Positions 1-7,847 of a stretch of 42,390 nt of DNA are shown piece by piece (the stretch's first letter is position 1; the number at the start of each line of letters is the position of its first letter). Under the pieces are notes generated by a model. That model ran no database searches. It was not told the origin of the DNA and saw only the letters and a list, made by a program, of their open reading frames with translations. Both the position numbers and the translations under genes were made by a program. Location of the stretch: NCBI RefSeq assembly GCF_024281035.1, contig NZ_JAMXLH010000055.1, positions 1-42,390 on the forward strand. The letters are read 5' to 3'. This DNA comes from Paraburkholderia sp. GTDB lineage: Bacteria; Pseudomonadota; Gammaproteobacteria; Burkholderiales; Burkholderiaceae.

Positions 1-801
1 AAAACCGTGCGCGATCACGCGTCCGAATCGGTCGAATCGATCATCGACCATCTGCTGATCGCCTTCGGCACCGAGATCCTCAAGATCATCCCGGGCCGCG
101 TCTCGACCGAAGTCGACGCGCGCCTCTCGTTCGACACGAAGAAGTCGATCGACAAGGCCCATCACATCATCGATCTGTACAAGGCAGCCGGAATCCCGCG
201 CGAGCGCGTGCTGATCAAGCTCGCGTCGACGTGGGAAGGCATTCGTGCCGCCGAAGTGCTGCAGAAAGACGGCATCCGCTGCAACATGACGCTGCTGTTC
301 TCGCTCGCGCAGGCCGCCGCGTGTGCCGAAGCGGGCGCGCAATTGATCTCGCCGTTCGTCTGCCGCATCTACGACTGGTACAAGAAGGCCGCGGGCCCGA
401 ACTGGGACGAAGCGAAGGACGGCGGCGCGAACGATCCGGGCGTGCAGTCGGTACGCCGCATCTACGCGTATTACAAGAAGTTCGGCTACAAGACCGAGGT
501 GATGGGCGCGAGCTTCCGCACGACGAGCCAGATCGTCGAACTCGCGGGCTGCGACCTGCTCACGATCAGTCCCGATCTACTGCAAAAGCTCCACGACAGC
601 ACGGCAACGGTCGAGCGCAAGCTCTCGCCGGAAGCGTTCAAGGGCATGGAAATCGCGCGCGTGCCGGTGGACGAATCGTCGTTCCGCTTCCTCGTGAACG
701 ACGAGGCGATGGCGACCGAAAAACTCGCGGAAGGCATCCGCGCGTTCGCCGCCGACGCTGTGAAGCTCGAAAAGCTGATCGAGGAAGTGCGCGCGCACTA
801 A
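1..801 (+). CDS. tal: Transaldolase, 5' end cut by the window
   Basis: This enzyme of the non-oxidative pentose phosphate pathway moves a dihydroxyacetone unit from sedoheptulose-7-phosphate to glyceraldehyde-3-phosphate in the cytoplasm. The reading frame is open from the first base. The visible 266 residues start inside the protein, and about 50-60 residues are missing compared with the usual length near 317. The Schiff-base lysine lies in the motif VLIKLAST (codon 217-219), followed by the conserved CNMTLLFS strand and the SPFVCRIYDWYKK block. Later come GASFRT and the helix around LTISPDLLQKL. The set matches the long TalB-type family rather than the short TalC/MipB type. The GTG at 7 is internal and not the start. 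A GC-rich hairpin follows the stop. Confidence 0.96.
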   Translation, partial: KTVRDHASESVESIIDHLLIAFGTEILKIIPGRVSTEVDARLSFDTKKSIDKAHHIIDLYKAAGIPRERVLIKLASTWEGIRAAEVLQKDGIRCNMTLLFSLAQAAACAEAGAQLISPFVCRIYDWYKKAAGPNWDEAKDGGANDPGVQSVRRIYAYYKKFGYKTEVMGASFRTTSQIVELAGCDLLTISPDLLQKLHDSTATVERKLSPEAFKGMEIARVPVDESSFRFLVNDEAMATEKLAEGIRAFAADAVKLEKLIEEVRAH

Positions 802-817
802 CAAGCCGATTTGCACG

Positions 818-842
818 GGCCGCGCGCTCCTCTAGCGCGGCC
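818..842 (+). terminator. Possible terminator hairpin after transaldolase
   Basis: An 8-bp perfect stem (818-825 with 835-842) encloses a 9-base loop 17 bases after the tal stop. There is no T-run after it, so it is only a weak intrinsic terminator candidate. It may simply protect the 3' end. Confidence 0.35.
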
Positions 843-869
843 GCTGCGCGATGGGCCTGCCGTAACAAG

Positions 870-905
870 CCCGTCGCGCCTGTCGCGCCCGTCGTGCCTG
901 TGAGG
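870..905. repeat. 9-bp tandem repeat, four copies
   Basis: Four imperfect 9-bp units (CCCGTCGCG, CCTGTCGCG, CCCGTCGTG, CCTGTGAGG) lie head to tail in the 324-bp gap between transaldolase and the VOC gene. The rest of the gap (802-1125) contains the hairpin at 818-842 and no gene I can support. A TAGAAT at 1039-1044 could be a -10 element for the next gene, but no convincing -35 is present. Confidence 0.7.
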
Positions 906-1125
906 CCCTTCGTGTGCCCCGCAGCGCCACGGCTCGCGTGGCTGCACACCCCGCGCAACGCCCGTTCCCGGGCGTGTGCACCTCCTTTCGCTGGACCACT
1001 CGCTGGACAAAATCCACGCTGGCACGAACCTGCACGCCTAGAATCAGGACAGCGGCGCCCCCTGCCGTGCGATCCGGCCCTGGCTTTGGGCCGGCCAGAC
1101 GTCCTATCCCACCAGGAAACCGACG

Positions 1126-1557
1126 ATGCTGATCCAGCCCTATCTGTTCTACAACGGCACCTGCGACGAAGCGATCGCGTTCTACCGCGAGGCGCTTGGC
1201 GCGAAGGAACTGATGAAGATGCGCTTCAAGGAAGCGCCGCCCGATCCGGCACGCCCGATGCCGCCCGAATTCGCCGAAAAAATCATGCACGCAACGCTCC
1301 AGATCGGCGACGCGGAACTCATGATGTCGGACGGCGGCTGCATGACGAAGGAAGAGAAATTCCGGGGCTTCGGCGTTTCGCTGACTGCGCCGGATATCGC
1401 GACGGCCGAACGGTATTTCAACGCGCTCGCGAACGGCGGGCAAATAACGATGCCGTTCCAGAAGACCTTCTGGTCGCCGGGATTCGGCATGCTCGCCGAC
1501 CGCTTCGGCGTGCCCTGGATGATCAGCGCGCCGCCGCTCGAGGCACCCGCCGCCTGA
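1126..1557 (+). CDS. VOC-superfamily PhnB-like protein
   Basis: The 143-residue protein has the glyoxalase/bleomycin-resistance (VOC) fold of the PhnB/YcdL-like group. It opens with MLIQPYLFYNGTCDEAIAFYREALGA, here split for length as MLIQPYLFYNG and the helix EAIAFYREALGA, which are typical of that family. Next come the ADLMMSD-like segment (AELMMSDGG) and the C-terminal pattern FWSPGFGMLADRFGVPW. These proteins act as small cytoplasmic metal-binding enzymes or resistance proteins, and many have no known substrate. The ATG is preceded by AGGAAA at a proper distance. It is a single gene, convergent with the FUSC gene 21 bp downstream. The family assignment is firm; no substrate can be inferred. 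Confidence 0.88.
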   Translation: MLIQPYLFYNGTCDEAIAFYREALGAKELMKMRFKEAPPDPARPMPPEFAEKIMHATLQIGDAELMMSDGGCMTKEEKFRGFGVSLTAPDIATAERYFNALANGGQITMPFQKTFWSPGFGMLADRFGVPWMISAPPLEAPAA

Positions 1558-1578
1558 TATCGGCCAACGCCGCGCGCC

Positions 1579-2775
1579 TCACACCATGCGGTGCACCGAG
1601 CCGCGCTCGATATTCCAGCGCGGCTCGGTTTCAAGCAACAACGCGCGCAGCAGATCGACCTGCTCCTCCACGCGCAAACCGAGCCAGTACGGCCCCTGCA
1701 TTTCCGGCGCGAGCCGCACGGCCGATGTCTCGGGCAACGCATCGCCGGGCGCGCGGCGCTCGTCGGTGTGAGCGTGTGACTCCTCGCCATCGAGCGGGCG
1801 CAGCGCACGCGCCGCCACCTCGGGATGGCGCCCGCCGCCAAAGCGCAGCGCACGTGCCGTCGCGAGCAGCGACTCCCGCACCCGCGCGCCGCGTCCGGCG
1901 AACGCGACCTGAACGATCTGCTGCTCGTAGCGCTCCATGCCCGTCGTCATTATTTCCAGCGCGCTCAGGAGCGACCGGTGCAGCCGCTGGATGGTCTCCA
2001 GACGCGCGAGCGGCACATCGATCTCCTTGGCCACCGACGGCATCAGCGCGCGCAACTGCACGAGCCGGTCGTTCATGCGCATGAAGGCCGCCACCAGAAT
2101 CTCGCTATCGGCAGGTTTGCCGCGCACGACCTGCGTGTAGACGTTCGCGCAATCGCGCAGATTGTCGGCGAGCCGGTAGCGCCACGAATACGTCGCGTGC
2201 AGCGGCAGCGCGAACGAGAACGCCAGCGCAATCACGATGCCGACCATCACGTTGAGCGTGCGCCAGAGTCCGGTGTCGATGAGGTTGTCCCCGTGGCCCG
2301 CGACGATGCACATCGTGATCGCCGTGAGGAGTGCGACGTAGCCGTATTTGCCGATCGCGTGCCACCCGCAGATGCCCGCCACCACCGACATCAGCACGTA
2401 CGTCAGCACCGTCGAGTGCGTAAGCGCCTGCAAGCCGATGAGCGCGAGGCCGATGCCCGCGCCGAGCAGCGTGCCGAGCGAGCGCTCGGTCGCCTTCTTG
2501 CGGATATTGCCGTGATGCTGGAGCCCGCCGATCACCACGAGCACCGTCACCGATGCCCAGATGCCGTGCGGAATGTGGATGCCGCTCGTCGCGAGGATCG
2601 AGGCCATCATCGCGAGGCCCACGCGGATGCCGTGAATCAGGCGCGCGTTGCGGTAACGGTAGAACGGCGAGGCGAGCGCGCGCCAAATGCGCGCGAGCCG
2701 CGAGCGGGCGCGGCGCGGCGGCGGTACGGGCGGTATGGAACGAACGGCGGCGGGATTGGATTCGGACTGGGCCAT
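1579..2775 (-). CDS. FUSC-family inner-membrane protein
   Basis: This 398-residue membrane protein resembles the fusaric-acid-resistance/aromatic-acid-exporter superfamily (FUSC). After a short proline/arginine-rich cytoplasmic N-terminus (residues 1-40) comes a bundle of about six hydrophobic segments. It includes the signature HGIWASVTVLVV and the GGLQHHGNIRKKATERSLGT block, where the RxxGT element is diagnostic. The soluble C-terminal half carries the helical FUSC cytoplasmic region. I chose the ATG at 2775 because the 73 residues upstream are arginine/cysteine-rich with no family similarity. The substrate is unknown; relatives are linked to efflux of aromatic acids. No outer-membrane or adaptor partner gene is adjacent. 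Confidence 0.85.
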   Translation of the reverse strand: MAQSESNPAAVRSIPPVPPPRRARSRLARIWRALASPFYRYRNARLIHGIRVGLAMMASILATSGIHIPHGIWASVTVLVVIGGLQHHGNIRKKATERSLGTLLGAGIGLALIGLQALTHSTVLTYVLMSVVAGICGWHAIGKYGYVALLTAITMCIVAGHGDNLIDTGLWRTLNVMVGIVIALAFSFALPLHATYSWRYRLADNLRDCANVYTQVVRGKPADSEILVAAFMRMNDRLVQLRALMPSVAKEIDVPLARLETIQRLHRSLLSALEIMTTGMERYEQQIVQVAFAGRGARVRESLLATARALRFGGGRHPEVAARALRPLDGEESHAHTDERRAPGDALPETSAVRLAPEMQGPYWLGLRVEEQVDLLRALLLETEPRWNIERGSVHRMV

Positions 2776-2849
2776 GGCGCGAGCGGAACGTGAAGCGGCA
2801 AGGAACCGGACGCTGGTGAGCGCAGCGTCGCAGCGCCATCGTGCACCAG

Positions 2850-2884
2850 AAAAACGAATGCCCGCAACTATTCGTTGCGGGCAT
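2850..2884 (-). terminator. Rho-independent terminator of the symporter operon
   Basis: A perfect 11-bp stem (2858-2868 with 2874-2884, loop of five) is followed on the minus strand by TTCGTTTTTC. It lies 40 bp after the stop of the sodium:solute symporter and before the FUSC start, so it ends the symporter transcript. Confidence 0.9.
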
Positions 2885-2923
2885 CGGTACCGATCGAGGC
2901 TGCTGGCGACAACCAGGCGCAGC

Positions 2924-4474
2924 TCAGCTTTCGAGCACGTCGAGATAGTCCTCCGGGCGCGTACGGTCCTCACCCTTTTGCATGCCGAACACATGCACGA
3001 GCACGGACACGACGACCGCCACCACGAGATTCACGACCAGCGACCACAAGGCCGCGTAGCCCGGGACGGCCATACCGAACAGATGAATCACGAAGATCGA
3101 GCTCTCGAGCTTCAGCGAAATGGCCATCGACGTGCCAGTTGCAATGCCCGCGGCCCAGCCGAGCAGCAGGCCACGGTAGTCGAGCTTGCGCGTGTAGAGG
3201 CCGAGCACGATGGCCGGCACCGTCTGGATGATCCAGATCCCGCCGAGCAGTTGTAACTGGATCGCGTACTTGAGCGGCAGCCCGATGATGAACGCCACCG
3301 CGCCGACCTTGACGATCAGCGAGACGAACTTCGCGACGTTGGTCTCCTGCTCGTTCGTCATCCGGGGGTTGATGAACTCCTTGTGGACGTTACGCGTGTA
3401 GAGGTTCGAGGCGGCAATCGACATGATCGCGGCCGGCACGAGCGCGCCGATGCCGATGGCAGCGAACGCCACGCCGACGAACCACGAAGGGAAAAAGTGC
3501 AGGAACAGCGCCGGGACCGCGAAGCTCGAACCGAACGCCTTGAAGTACGGCACGAACTCCGGCATGTTCTGCACGCCCGAGGCGAGCGCCATGAAGCCGA
3601 GCAGCGCGAGCAGGCCGAGCACGAACGAGTACGCGGGCAGCATCGCCATGTTGCGGCGAATCGAGTTGCCCGACGACGACGAGAGAATCGCCGTGATCGA
3701 GTGCGGGTACAGGAACAGCGCGAGCGCCGAACCCACCGCAAGCGTCGCGTAGGCGCTATAGCCGTTCAGGCTTGCCGCGTCCGGCGACTTGAGCAGCAGC
3801 TTGGCCGGCGGCACCGCGCCGAAGATGTGGCCAAAACCGCCCATCTGCGCGGGAATCACGATGATCGCCGCGCCGATCGTAATGTAGATGAGCACATCCT
3901 TCACGACCGCGATCATCGCCGGCGCGCGCAGACCCGACGTGTACGTGTACGCGGCGAGGATGGCGAACGCGATGATGAGCGGCAGGTCGCCGACGAAGCC
4001 CGTCGTATTGAAGCCGAGCGCGCCGATCACGACCTCGATCCCGACAAGCTGCAGCGCGATGTACGGCATGGTCGCGACGATGCCGGTCACGGCGATGGCG
4101 AGCGCGAGCATGCGGCTGCCATAGCGCGCGTTCACGAAGTCGGCCGACGTCACGTAACGATGGCGCTTCGCGATGGCCCACAGCTTCGGGAACACGACGA
4201 ACGCGAACGGATAGATCAGGATCGTGTACGGCAGCGCGAAGAAACCCGTTGCGCCCGCACCGAACACGAGCGCCGGCACGGCGATGAACGTGTACGCCGT
4301 GTAGAGATCGCCGCCGAGCAGGAACCAGGTGACGAAGGTGCCGAAGCGGCGTCCGCCGAGGCCCCACTCGTCGAGGTGCGCGAGGTCGCCCTTGCGCCAG
4401 TTCGCGGCGAAGAAGCCGAGAATCGTGACGCCGACGAAGAACAGGATGAAGACTACGGTCGCGGTGATGTTCAT
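2924..4474 (-). CDS. Sodium:solute symporter, MctP-like monocarboxylate permease
   Basis: This 516-residue protein of the SSS/SLC5 family has about 13 hydrophobic segments from residue 5 to 500. The family signature regions are visible: the N-terminal WxLGGRRFGTFVTWFLLGGD segment followed by YTAYTFIAVPALVF, then YVTSADFVNARYGS, and a central LFLYPHSITAILSS. In MctP of rhizobia and its relatives such proteins import lactate, pyruvate and other monocarboxylates. The match here is to that subgroup, supported by the small DUF3311 partner directly upstream. The start ATG (4474) overlaps the partner's TGA by four bases, indicating translational coupling. The exact substrate is inferred. A strong terminator follows the gene. 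Confidence 0.9.
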   Translation of the reverse strand: MNITATVVFILFFVGVTILGFFAANWRKGDLAHLDEWGLGGRRFGTFVTWFLLGGDLYTAYTFIAVPALVFGAGATGFFALPYTILIYPFAFVVFPKLWAIAKRHRYVTSADFVNARYGSRMLALAIAVTGIVATMPYIALQLVGIEVVIGALGFNTTGFVGDLPLIIAFAILAAYTYTSGLRAPAMIAVVKDVLIYITIGAAIIVIPAQMGGFGHIFGAVPPAKLLLKSPDAASLNGYSAYATLAVGSALALFLYPHSITAILSSSSGNSIRRNMAMLPAYSFVLGLLALLGFMALASGVQNMPEFVPYFKAFGSSFAVPALFLHFFPSWFVGVAFAAIGIGALVPAAIMSIAASNLYTRNVHKEFINPRMTNEQETNVAKFVSLIVKVGAVAFIIGLPLKYAIQLQLLGGIWIIQTVPAIVLGLYTRKLDYRGLLLGWAAGIATGTSMAISLKLESSIFVIHLFGMAVPGYAALWSLVVNLVVAVVVSVLVHVFGMQKGEDRTRPEDYLDVLES

Positions 4475-4707
4475 TGCGTCCTCCCTGCGTCGCCGCGATG
4501 GCGGTTCTTCGTCATTTGATAGACGAACGCAGTGATAACCGCACTGATAAACACCCAGATGAGCTGATACCAGTAGAAGAACGGGAAACCCCACAGGGTC
4601 GGCTCGACCTTGTTGTACGACGGCACCCAGACCATTGCGATCCAGGGTATCACCAGCAGCCAGAGCCAGTGCTTGCTGCCCGTGGCGCTGTCAGCGTCCT
4701 TTGCCAT
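4471..4707 (-). CDS. DUF3311 small membrane protein, symporter partner
   Basis: This 78-residue protein has two hydrophobic segments (about residues 13-30 and 42-64) and a charged C-terminus. The pattern WLLVIPWIAMVWVPSYNKVEP followed by GFPFFYWYQL is typical of DUF3311, a family nearly always encoded directly before an MctP-like sodium:solute symporter. The ATG is preceded by GAGGAG. Its stop overlaps the symporter start (TCAT on the plus strand at 4471-4474), so the two are co-translated. It is probably an accessory subunit for assembly or stability of the permease. That role is inference from gene pairing. Confidence 0.88.
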   Translation of the reverse strand: MAKDADSATGSKHWLWLLVIPWIAMVWVPSYNKVEPTLWGFPFFYWYQLIWVFISAVITAFVYQMTKNRHRGDAGRTQ

Positions 4708-5037
4708 GACGTCTCCTCATTGCTTTTAGTGGTAGCAATACCCGCGCCCCCCGTGGAGCGGCCGACGCCCTGCTCTTCGCTCGGCTGGCAAGGTCATCGA
4801 AAGCAAGAAAAAGAGTATCACGTTGCGATATGGGGTCAAGCCGGGGCCGACCCCAATCCCGACGCCGCTGTCAAGCGGCGATGCACGCAGACTGGCCGTT
4901 GCCGTTGCCCGCACGCAACCGGTAATAAAAAACCGGCCCGAGGCCGGTTTCATGAAGCTGGGTCGGCATCGCCGGGACGGGCGCGATAGCCGCCCGGCGA
5001 AGCGAATCAAAGCAAACCGAAGCGCAGGCGCGCCGGC
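4708..5037. other. Intergenic gap upstream of the symporter operon
   Basis: No gene is supported in this 330-bp gap. It holds the promoter side of the symporter operon and, at 4921-4950, the terminator of the spermidine-synthase-like gene. Short open frames here lack ribosome binding sites and family features. Confidence 0.6.
4921..4950 (-). terminator. Rho-independent terminator of the SpeE-like gene
   Basis: A 9-bp perfect stem AAACCGGCC / GGCCGGTTT (4930-4938 with 4942-4950) has a three-base loop. On the minus strand it is followed by a run of T (TTTTTTATTACC, sharing bases with the stem). It sits about 90 bp after the stop of the gene at 5038-6015. Confidence 0.9.
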
Positions 5038-6015
5038 TCAGATCGAGAACGTCTCGCCCGCCTGACCGCTCGATTCGCGCACCGCCTTCACCCACGCGTG
5101 CGCGGGCAGGCCGAGCGTCGTCTCCAGCACGCGCGCGCGCTTTTCCAGCGCCGCATACGTGACCTCGAGCGCGGGGCCCGAGAACGCGAGCGCCACGCGA
5201 TTACCCTCGTGCACTTCGGGCAGCGCGATCACGCGGCCTTCGAACGCTTCATTCAGGCGCTTCATGTTGCGCACGAAACTTGGATGATCGCCGAAGAGAT
5301 TGATCGTCGCGATGCCGGCGTTGGTCAGGCACAAGCGCACGGCGCGATAGAACGCCACGCTGTCGAGCACCGGGCCGCGCGCAGTGGCGTCGTAGACGTC
5401 GATCTGCATCGCGCCGATCGTGCCGTGATTCGCGCGGTCGTTCACGAAGTCCCACGCATCGAGTTCGCGCACGGTGAGGCGCGCGTCGTCGGACGGGAGT
5501 TCGAACATCGTGCGCGCGGCCACCACGACCGCCGGATTCAGCTCGATCGCCTCGACCTTTGCCGGACGCAGAAAGTGATGCGCAAATTTCGTGAGCGCCG
5601 CGGCACCGAGGCCGAGTTGCACGATGCGCGCGGGCGTCGCGAGGAACAACAGCCAGGCCATCATCTGCTGGGCGTATTCGAGTTCGATGTGATGCGGCTT
5701 GCGCAGGCGCATCGCGCCTTGCACCCACTCGGTACCGAAATGCAGATAGCGCACGCCGCCCTCCTCCGAGAATGTCACGGGCGCGAAACGCGGCTTGCGC
5801 GGCGCTTCGATGAGCGGCGCGCGATCGAGATCGTCGTCGGCGCGGCGCGCTCGCGCGGCCAGCTTCGTGGTCTTCGTGGCCTTCGTGGCCCGCGTAGTTT
5901 TGGCGCGCGGCGCGATTTCGGCTTCGGCCTCCTGCTCGGCGGCGTCGTTGCGGTCAGTGCTGGTCTGGCTGAAAGCGCGCGCCTCGGCCGAGGCGCGCTT
6001 GATAAGAGTCGTCAT
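5038..6015 (-). CDS. Spermidine-synthase-like methyltransferase-fold protein
   Basis: This 325-residue protein has two parts. Residues 1-75 are low-complexity and rich in Ala, Thr, Lys and Arg; part is encoded by a 9-bp tandem repeat at 5863-5889. Residues 76-325 form a Rossmann fold of the spermine/spermidine synthase type, with ELEYAQQMMAWLL, the nucleotide-binding loop VQLGLGAAALTKF, the acidic strand end VEAIELNPAVV and DVYDATARGP. The loop departs from the GGGDG pattern of true SpeE, and no adenosylmethionine decarboxylase gene is nearby. Polyamine synthesis is therefore unlikely; this is the SpeE-like group of unknown substrate. It is a single gene with its own terminator. Confidence 0.82.
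   Translation of the reverse strand: MTTLIKRASAEARAFSQTSTDRNDAAEQEAEAEIAPRAKTTRATKATKTTKLAARARRADDDLDRAPLIEAPRKPRFAPVTFSEEGGVRYLHFGTEWVQGAMRLRKPHHIELEYAQQMMAWLLFLATPARIVQLGLGAAALTKFAHHFLRPAKVEAIELNPAVVVAARTMFELPSDDARLTVRELDAWDFVNDRANHGTIGAMQIDVYDATARGPVLDSVAFYRAVRLCLTNAGIATINLFGDHPSFVRNMKRLNEAFEGRVIALPEVHEGNRVALAFSGPALEVTYAALEKRARVLETTLGLPAHAWVKAVRESSGQAGETFSI
5863..5889. repeat. 9-bp tandem repeat inside coding sequence
   Basis: Three units, CTTCGTGGT and two copies of CTTCGTGGC, encode a repeated Ala/Thr-Thr-Lys pattern in the N-terminal tail of the SpeE-like protein. The unit length keeps the reading frame, so copy-number change would only lengthen or shorten the basic tail. Confidence 0.8.
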
Positions 6016-6380
6016 GTAAAAGATAGCTTACGAAAGAGGCGGTTTCCCGGGCGAACGAGAGCATAGCATTCACGGCCGAATGCACTCCCGAAGTGCTTCA
6101 ACGGCCTGCAGCCATTTTGGGTACGCTTCGTTGCAAATGATCGAACGGCAAACGCGTAAAGACGGGTTCCCCGCTTCGCTGCGGCGCACAAGCGCCCACG
6201 CGAATTGTCGGGACCGTGACGGTTATCGAAGGCATTGCCTTCTTCAACGTCTTCACCGGGTCTTTTGCTTTTAGATCGGCCGGGGAAAGACACAAGACGC
6301 GTTCATCGACGATTGAGAACGTGCTATCCAGTCGCCGCCTCGATCACCTGCACCGCTTCTTCCATGTGGGGTGCAGAGAC
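6016..6380. other. Gene-poor gap
   Basis: I see no supported gene in this 365-bp gap. Base composition falls from the high GC of the left flank towards more mixed sequence. A 7-bp inverted repeat (6348-6354 with 6370-6376) lies just after the DUF3562 stop on the minus strand but has no T-run. Confidence 0.5.
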
Positions 6381-6581
6381 TCAGTGCGGATCGTGTTTCC
6401 ACCGCCGCAGATTGTCCCGCACGCGACGGGCCACGAGGACCGGAATGTAATCTGTGATTCGGGCGCCTTCGCTATATTCCGCCCAGGTCTCTTCGTACAT
6501 TCTTGAGACCGTCTCTACGGGGATATCGGTATCACTGGCAATCGACTGGACGATAAATTCGTCAACGTGGTGCGCGGCCAT
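6381..6581 (-). CDS. Small DUF3562-type protein
   Basis: This 66-residue cytoplasmic protein is predicted all-helical. The pattern VxSIASDTDIPVETVSRMYEETW followed by ARITDYIPVLVARRVRDNL resembles DUF3562, small proteins common in Burkholderiaceae with a three-helix arrangement. The first half looks like a helix-turn-helix (DIPVETVSRMYEE), but DNA binding is unproven. The ATG is preceded by GGGAGAA, a good ribosome binding site. It stands alone on its strand, with low-GC flanks on both sides, which suggests an accessory gene. The family name is from recall of the sequence pattern; the function is unknown. Confidence 0.72.
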   Translation of the reverse strand: MAAHHVDEFIVQSIASDTDIPVETVSRMYEETWAEYSEGARITDYIPVLVARRVRDNLRRWKHDPH

Positions 6582-6776
6582 CTTTTTCTCCCGGCAATCG
6601 GAGTATCAGGCGCAGGAAATCAACTTACCGACCATGTATTTCCCACTACCTGCCTACATAACACTTTCACCCAAACCGGACCGGACAGCAAAGGGTTGTC
6701 CGGCGCCTTGAGGACTATCTCACCGCACGTTGAGCCGCGTCACATGCGTGCTCAACCAACTTGAAAAACGACGGAG

Positions 6777-6813
6777 AACGTCACCCGCGCGCATCGCGGG
6801 CGCGACGTTTTGA
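6777..6813 (+). terminator. Terminator-like hairpin before the DUF3079 promoter
   Basis: Two stacked stems (AACGTC 6777-6782 with 6804-6809, and CCCGCG 6784-6789 with 6795-6800) close a five-base loop and are followed by TTTT. No plus-strand gene precedes it. It may insulate the following promoter or end an unannotated small RNA. Confidence 0.5.
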
Positions 6814-6839
6814 CATGCATCAATGTCCGGGCGTATGAA
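6810..6839 (+). promoter_or_regulatory. Sigma-70 type promoter of the DUF3079 gene
   Basis: A perfect -35 box TTGACA (6810-6815) is followed after 18 bp by TATGAA (6834-6839), about 50 bp before the ATG at 6888. The T-run of the preceding hairpin overlaps the -35 box. Confidence 0.65.
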
Positions 6840-6887
6840 CGACAATTGTCTCCGTCGCCAATCGTCGAGATTGTTCAGGGACAAATC

Positions 6888-7103
6888 ATGGCAAAGAAGT
6901 TTCCGATCCATCCACTACACCCCGAGCGTGTTTGCTGGGGCTGCGATCACTACTGCCAGGCCGACGATATGCGATGCGGCAACGGACAGAGCCGCACGCA
7001 ACATCCGGTCGAGTTGTTGGGCGACGACTGGTACGAGCAAGGCGACTGGGGCCTCGATGTCGACCCATCGGAAAAGAGTGTGACGCCGGGGAAGATCGGC
7101 TGA
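6888..7103 (+). CDS. DUF3079 small cysteine-containing protein
   Basis: This 71-residue protein begins MAKKFPIHPLHPERVCWGCD and continues with YCQADDMRCGNG and RTQHPVELLGDDWY. That is the DUF3079 pattern, a short family of Burkholderiaceae and other beta-proteobacteria. Four cysteines (two in CWGC, two in the YCxxxxMxC segment) could bind a metal such as zinc or an iron-sulfur cluster, which is inference. I chose the ATG at 6888 over an upstream in-frame start because family similarity begins there and a promoter lies directly upstream. A hairpin terminator follows. The function is unknown. Confidence 0.85.
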   Translation: MAKKFPIHPLHPERVCWGCDHYCQADDMRCGNGQSRTQHPVELLGDDWYEQGDWGLDVDPSEKSVTPGKIG

Positions 7104-7137
7104 GGAACCGGCTTGTGTTGAACATCTGGGTGGCGGT

Positions 7138-7175
7138 GGGCGGCGTAGCTGCCAACGCCGCCCGCGGTTTTCGCG
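7138..7175 (+). terminator. Terminator after the DUF3079 gene
   Basis: A perfect 9-bp stem GGGCGGCGT / ACGCCGCCC (7138-7146 with 7155-7163, loop of eight) is followed by GCGGTTTTCG. The T-run is short, so strength is moderate. Confidence 0.6.
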
Positions 7176-7182
7176 CTGACAC

Positions 7183-7218
7183 GTGAACGTCGGATCTGCC
7201 GCAGACACCGACGTTCAC
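7183..7218. repeat. 11-bp perfect inverted repeat between convergent genes
   Basis: GTGAACGTCGG (7183-7193) and CCGACGTTCAC (7208-7218) form a perfect 11-bp stem with a 14-base loop, nine bases from the stop of the minus-strand lipoprotein gene. No T-run is present on either strand. It may still be the 3' hairpin of the lipoprotein transcript. Confidence 0.6.
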
Positions 7219-7226
7219 ACAAACCG

Positions 7227-7847
7227 TCAAAGCTTCGCGGAATTCGACTGCTGTGCCGTTTTTGGCGCTTCCGGCACGATCGGCTGATTGTGCGTCCAGT
7301 TGATGAATCCATTCAGCATCGGGTGAAACAACGGATCATCCAGTCCTGCCATGTTGAAAGCAGTCATGTCGATCAGCAGAACGGTTTTTCCGGTGCTGGC
7401 ATCGATCGCCTTCAGCGTTCCCTCGAAGTTGTAGCCGCCCTTGAACACCGCATTAGGCTCGACGATAAGGAACGGGCCGATCTCCTTGCTAAGGTTATTG
7501 AGTCCGACGAGATCCGACACGTTGGGGACCTTGCTGCCCAGGTTCCGTCCAATAACGATTGCCTGCAAGTCATCCTTTGTCACAACCTTCTTGAAGACGT
7601 GCATGTCTTTCAGGGCCGCCACAAAGAAATCTACAAATCGCTGGTTCGGAGTTTCCGCGTCGATCTTTAGATAGACCATCTGGGTGTAAGCCGGATCAAA
7701 CTTCTCTTCTACGCGAACATCAGCAGCTTTCAATGCAGTGTGGGTTGAATACAAGCCGGATGTTGCATCCGGTTTCTCAACTTGCAGCGTCGTATTGCAA
7801 CCTGCAAGCAGGCCGGCAAGCAATAGTGCAAAGGCGAAACGAACCAC
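7227..7847 (-). CDS. Putative outer-membrane lipoprotein of unknown function
   Basis: This 206-residue protein starts with a signal peptide and a clear lipobox, LLAGLLAGC, with Cys17 as the lipidated residue. The mature part has mixed alpha/beta character (KFDPAYTQMVYLKIDAETPN, VFKKVVTKDDL, FLIVEPNAVFKGGYNFEGTL) with no motif I recognise. The layout, a short nucleoside-like or lipid-anchored alpha/beta domain after Asn-Thr-Thr, resembles many small periplasmic lipoproteins. Codon use is less GC-biased than in the neighbours, consistent with an accessory gene. The GTG/ATG choice is simple, since the ATG at 7847 places the signal peptide correctly and GAGGAG precedes it. Function unknown. Confidence 0.85.
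   Translation of the reverse strand: MVRFAFALLLAGLLAGCNTTLQVEKPDATSGLYSTHTALKAADVRVEEKFDPAYTQMVYLKIDAETPNQRFVDFFVAALKDMHVFKKVVTKDDLQAIVIGRNLGSKVPNVSDLVGLNNLSKEIGPFLIVEPNAVFKGGYNFEGTLKAIDASTGKTVLLIDMTAFNMAGLDDPLFHPMLNGFINWTHNQPIVPEAPKTAQQSNSAKL

Larger units (their letters stand above)
6582..6887. other. AT-richer gap with hairpins
   Basis: This 306-bp gap is noticeably less GC-rich than the flanks. It holds a 7-bp hairpin (6681-6687 with 6697-6703), a terminator-like hairpin at 6777-6809 and the promoter of the DUF3079 gene. No protein-coding gene is supported. Confidence 0.55.

Noticed and set aside
1022..1037. Sigma-54 promoter (TGGCACG ... TGCAC) before the VOC gene
   Set aside because: The GG-to-GC spacing is 9 bases instead of the strict 10 of sigma-54 promoters, and the TTGC element lacks its first T.
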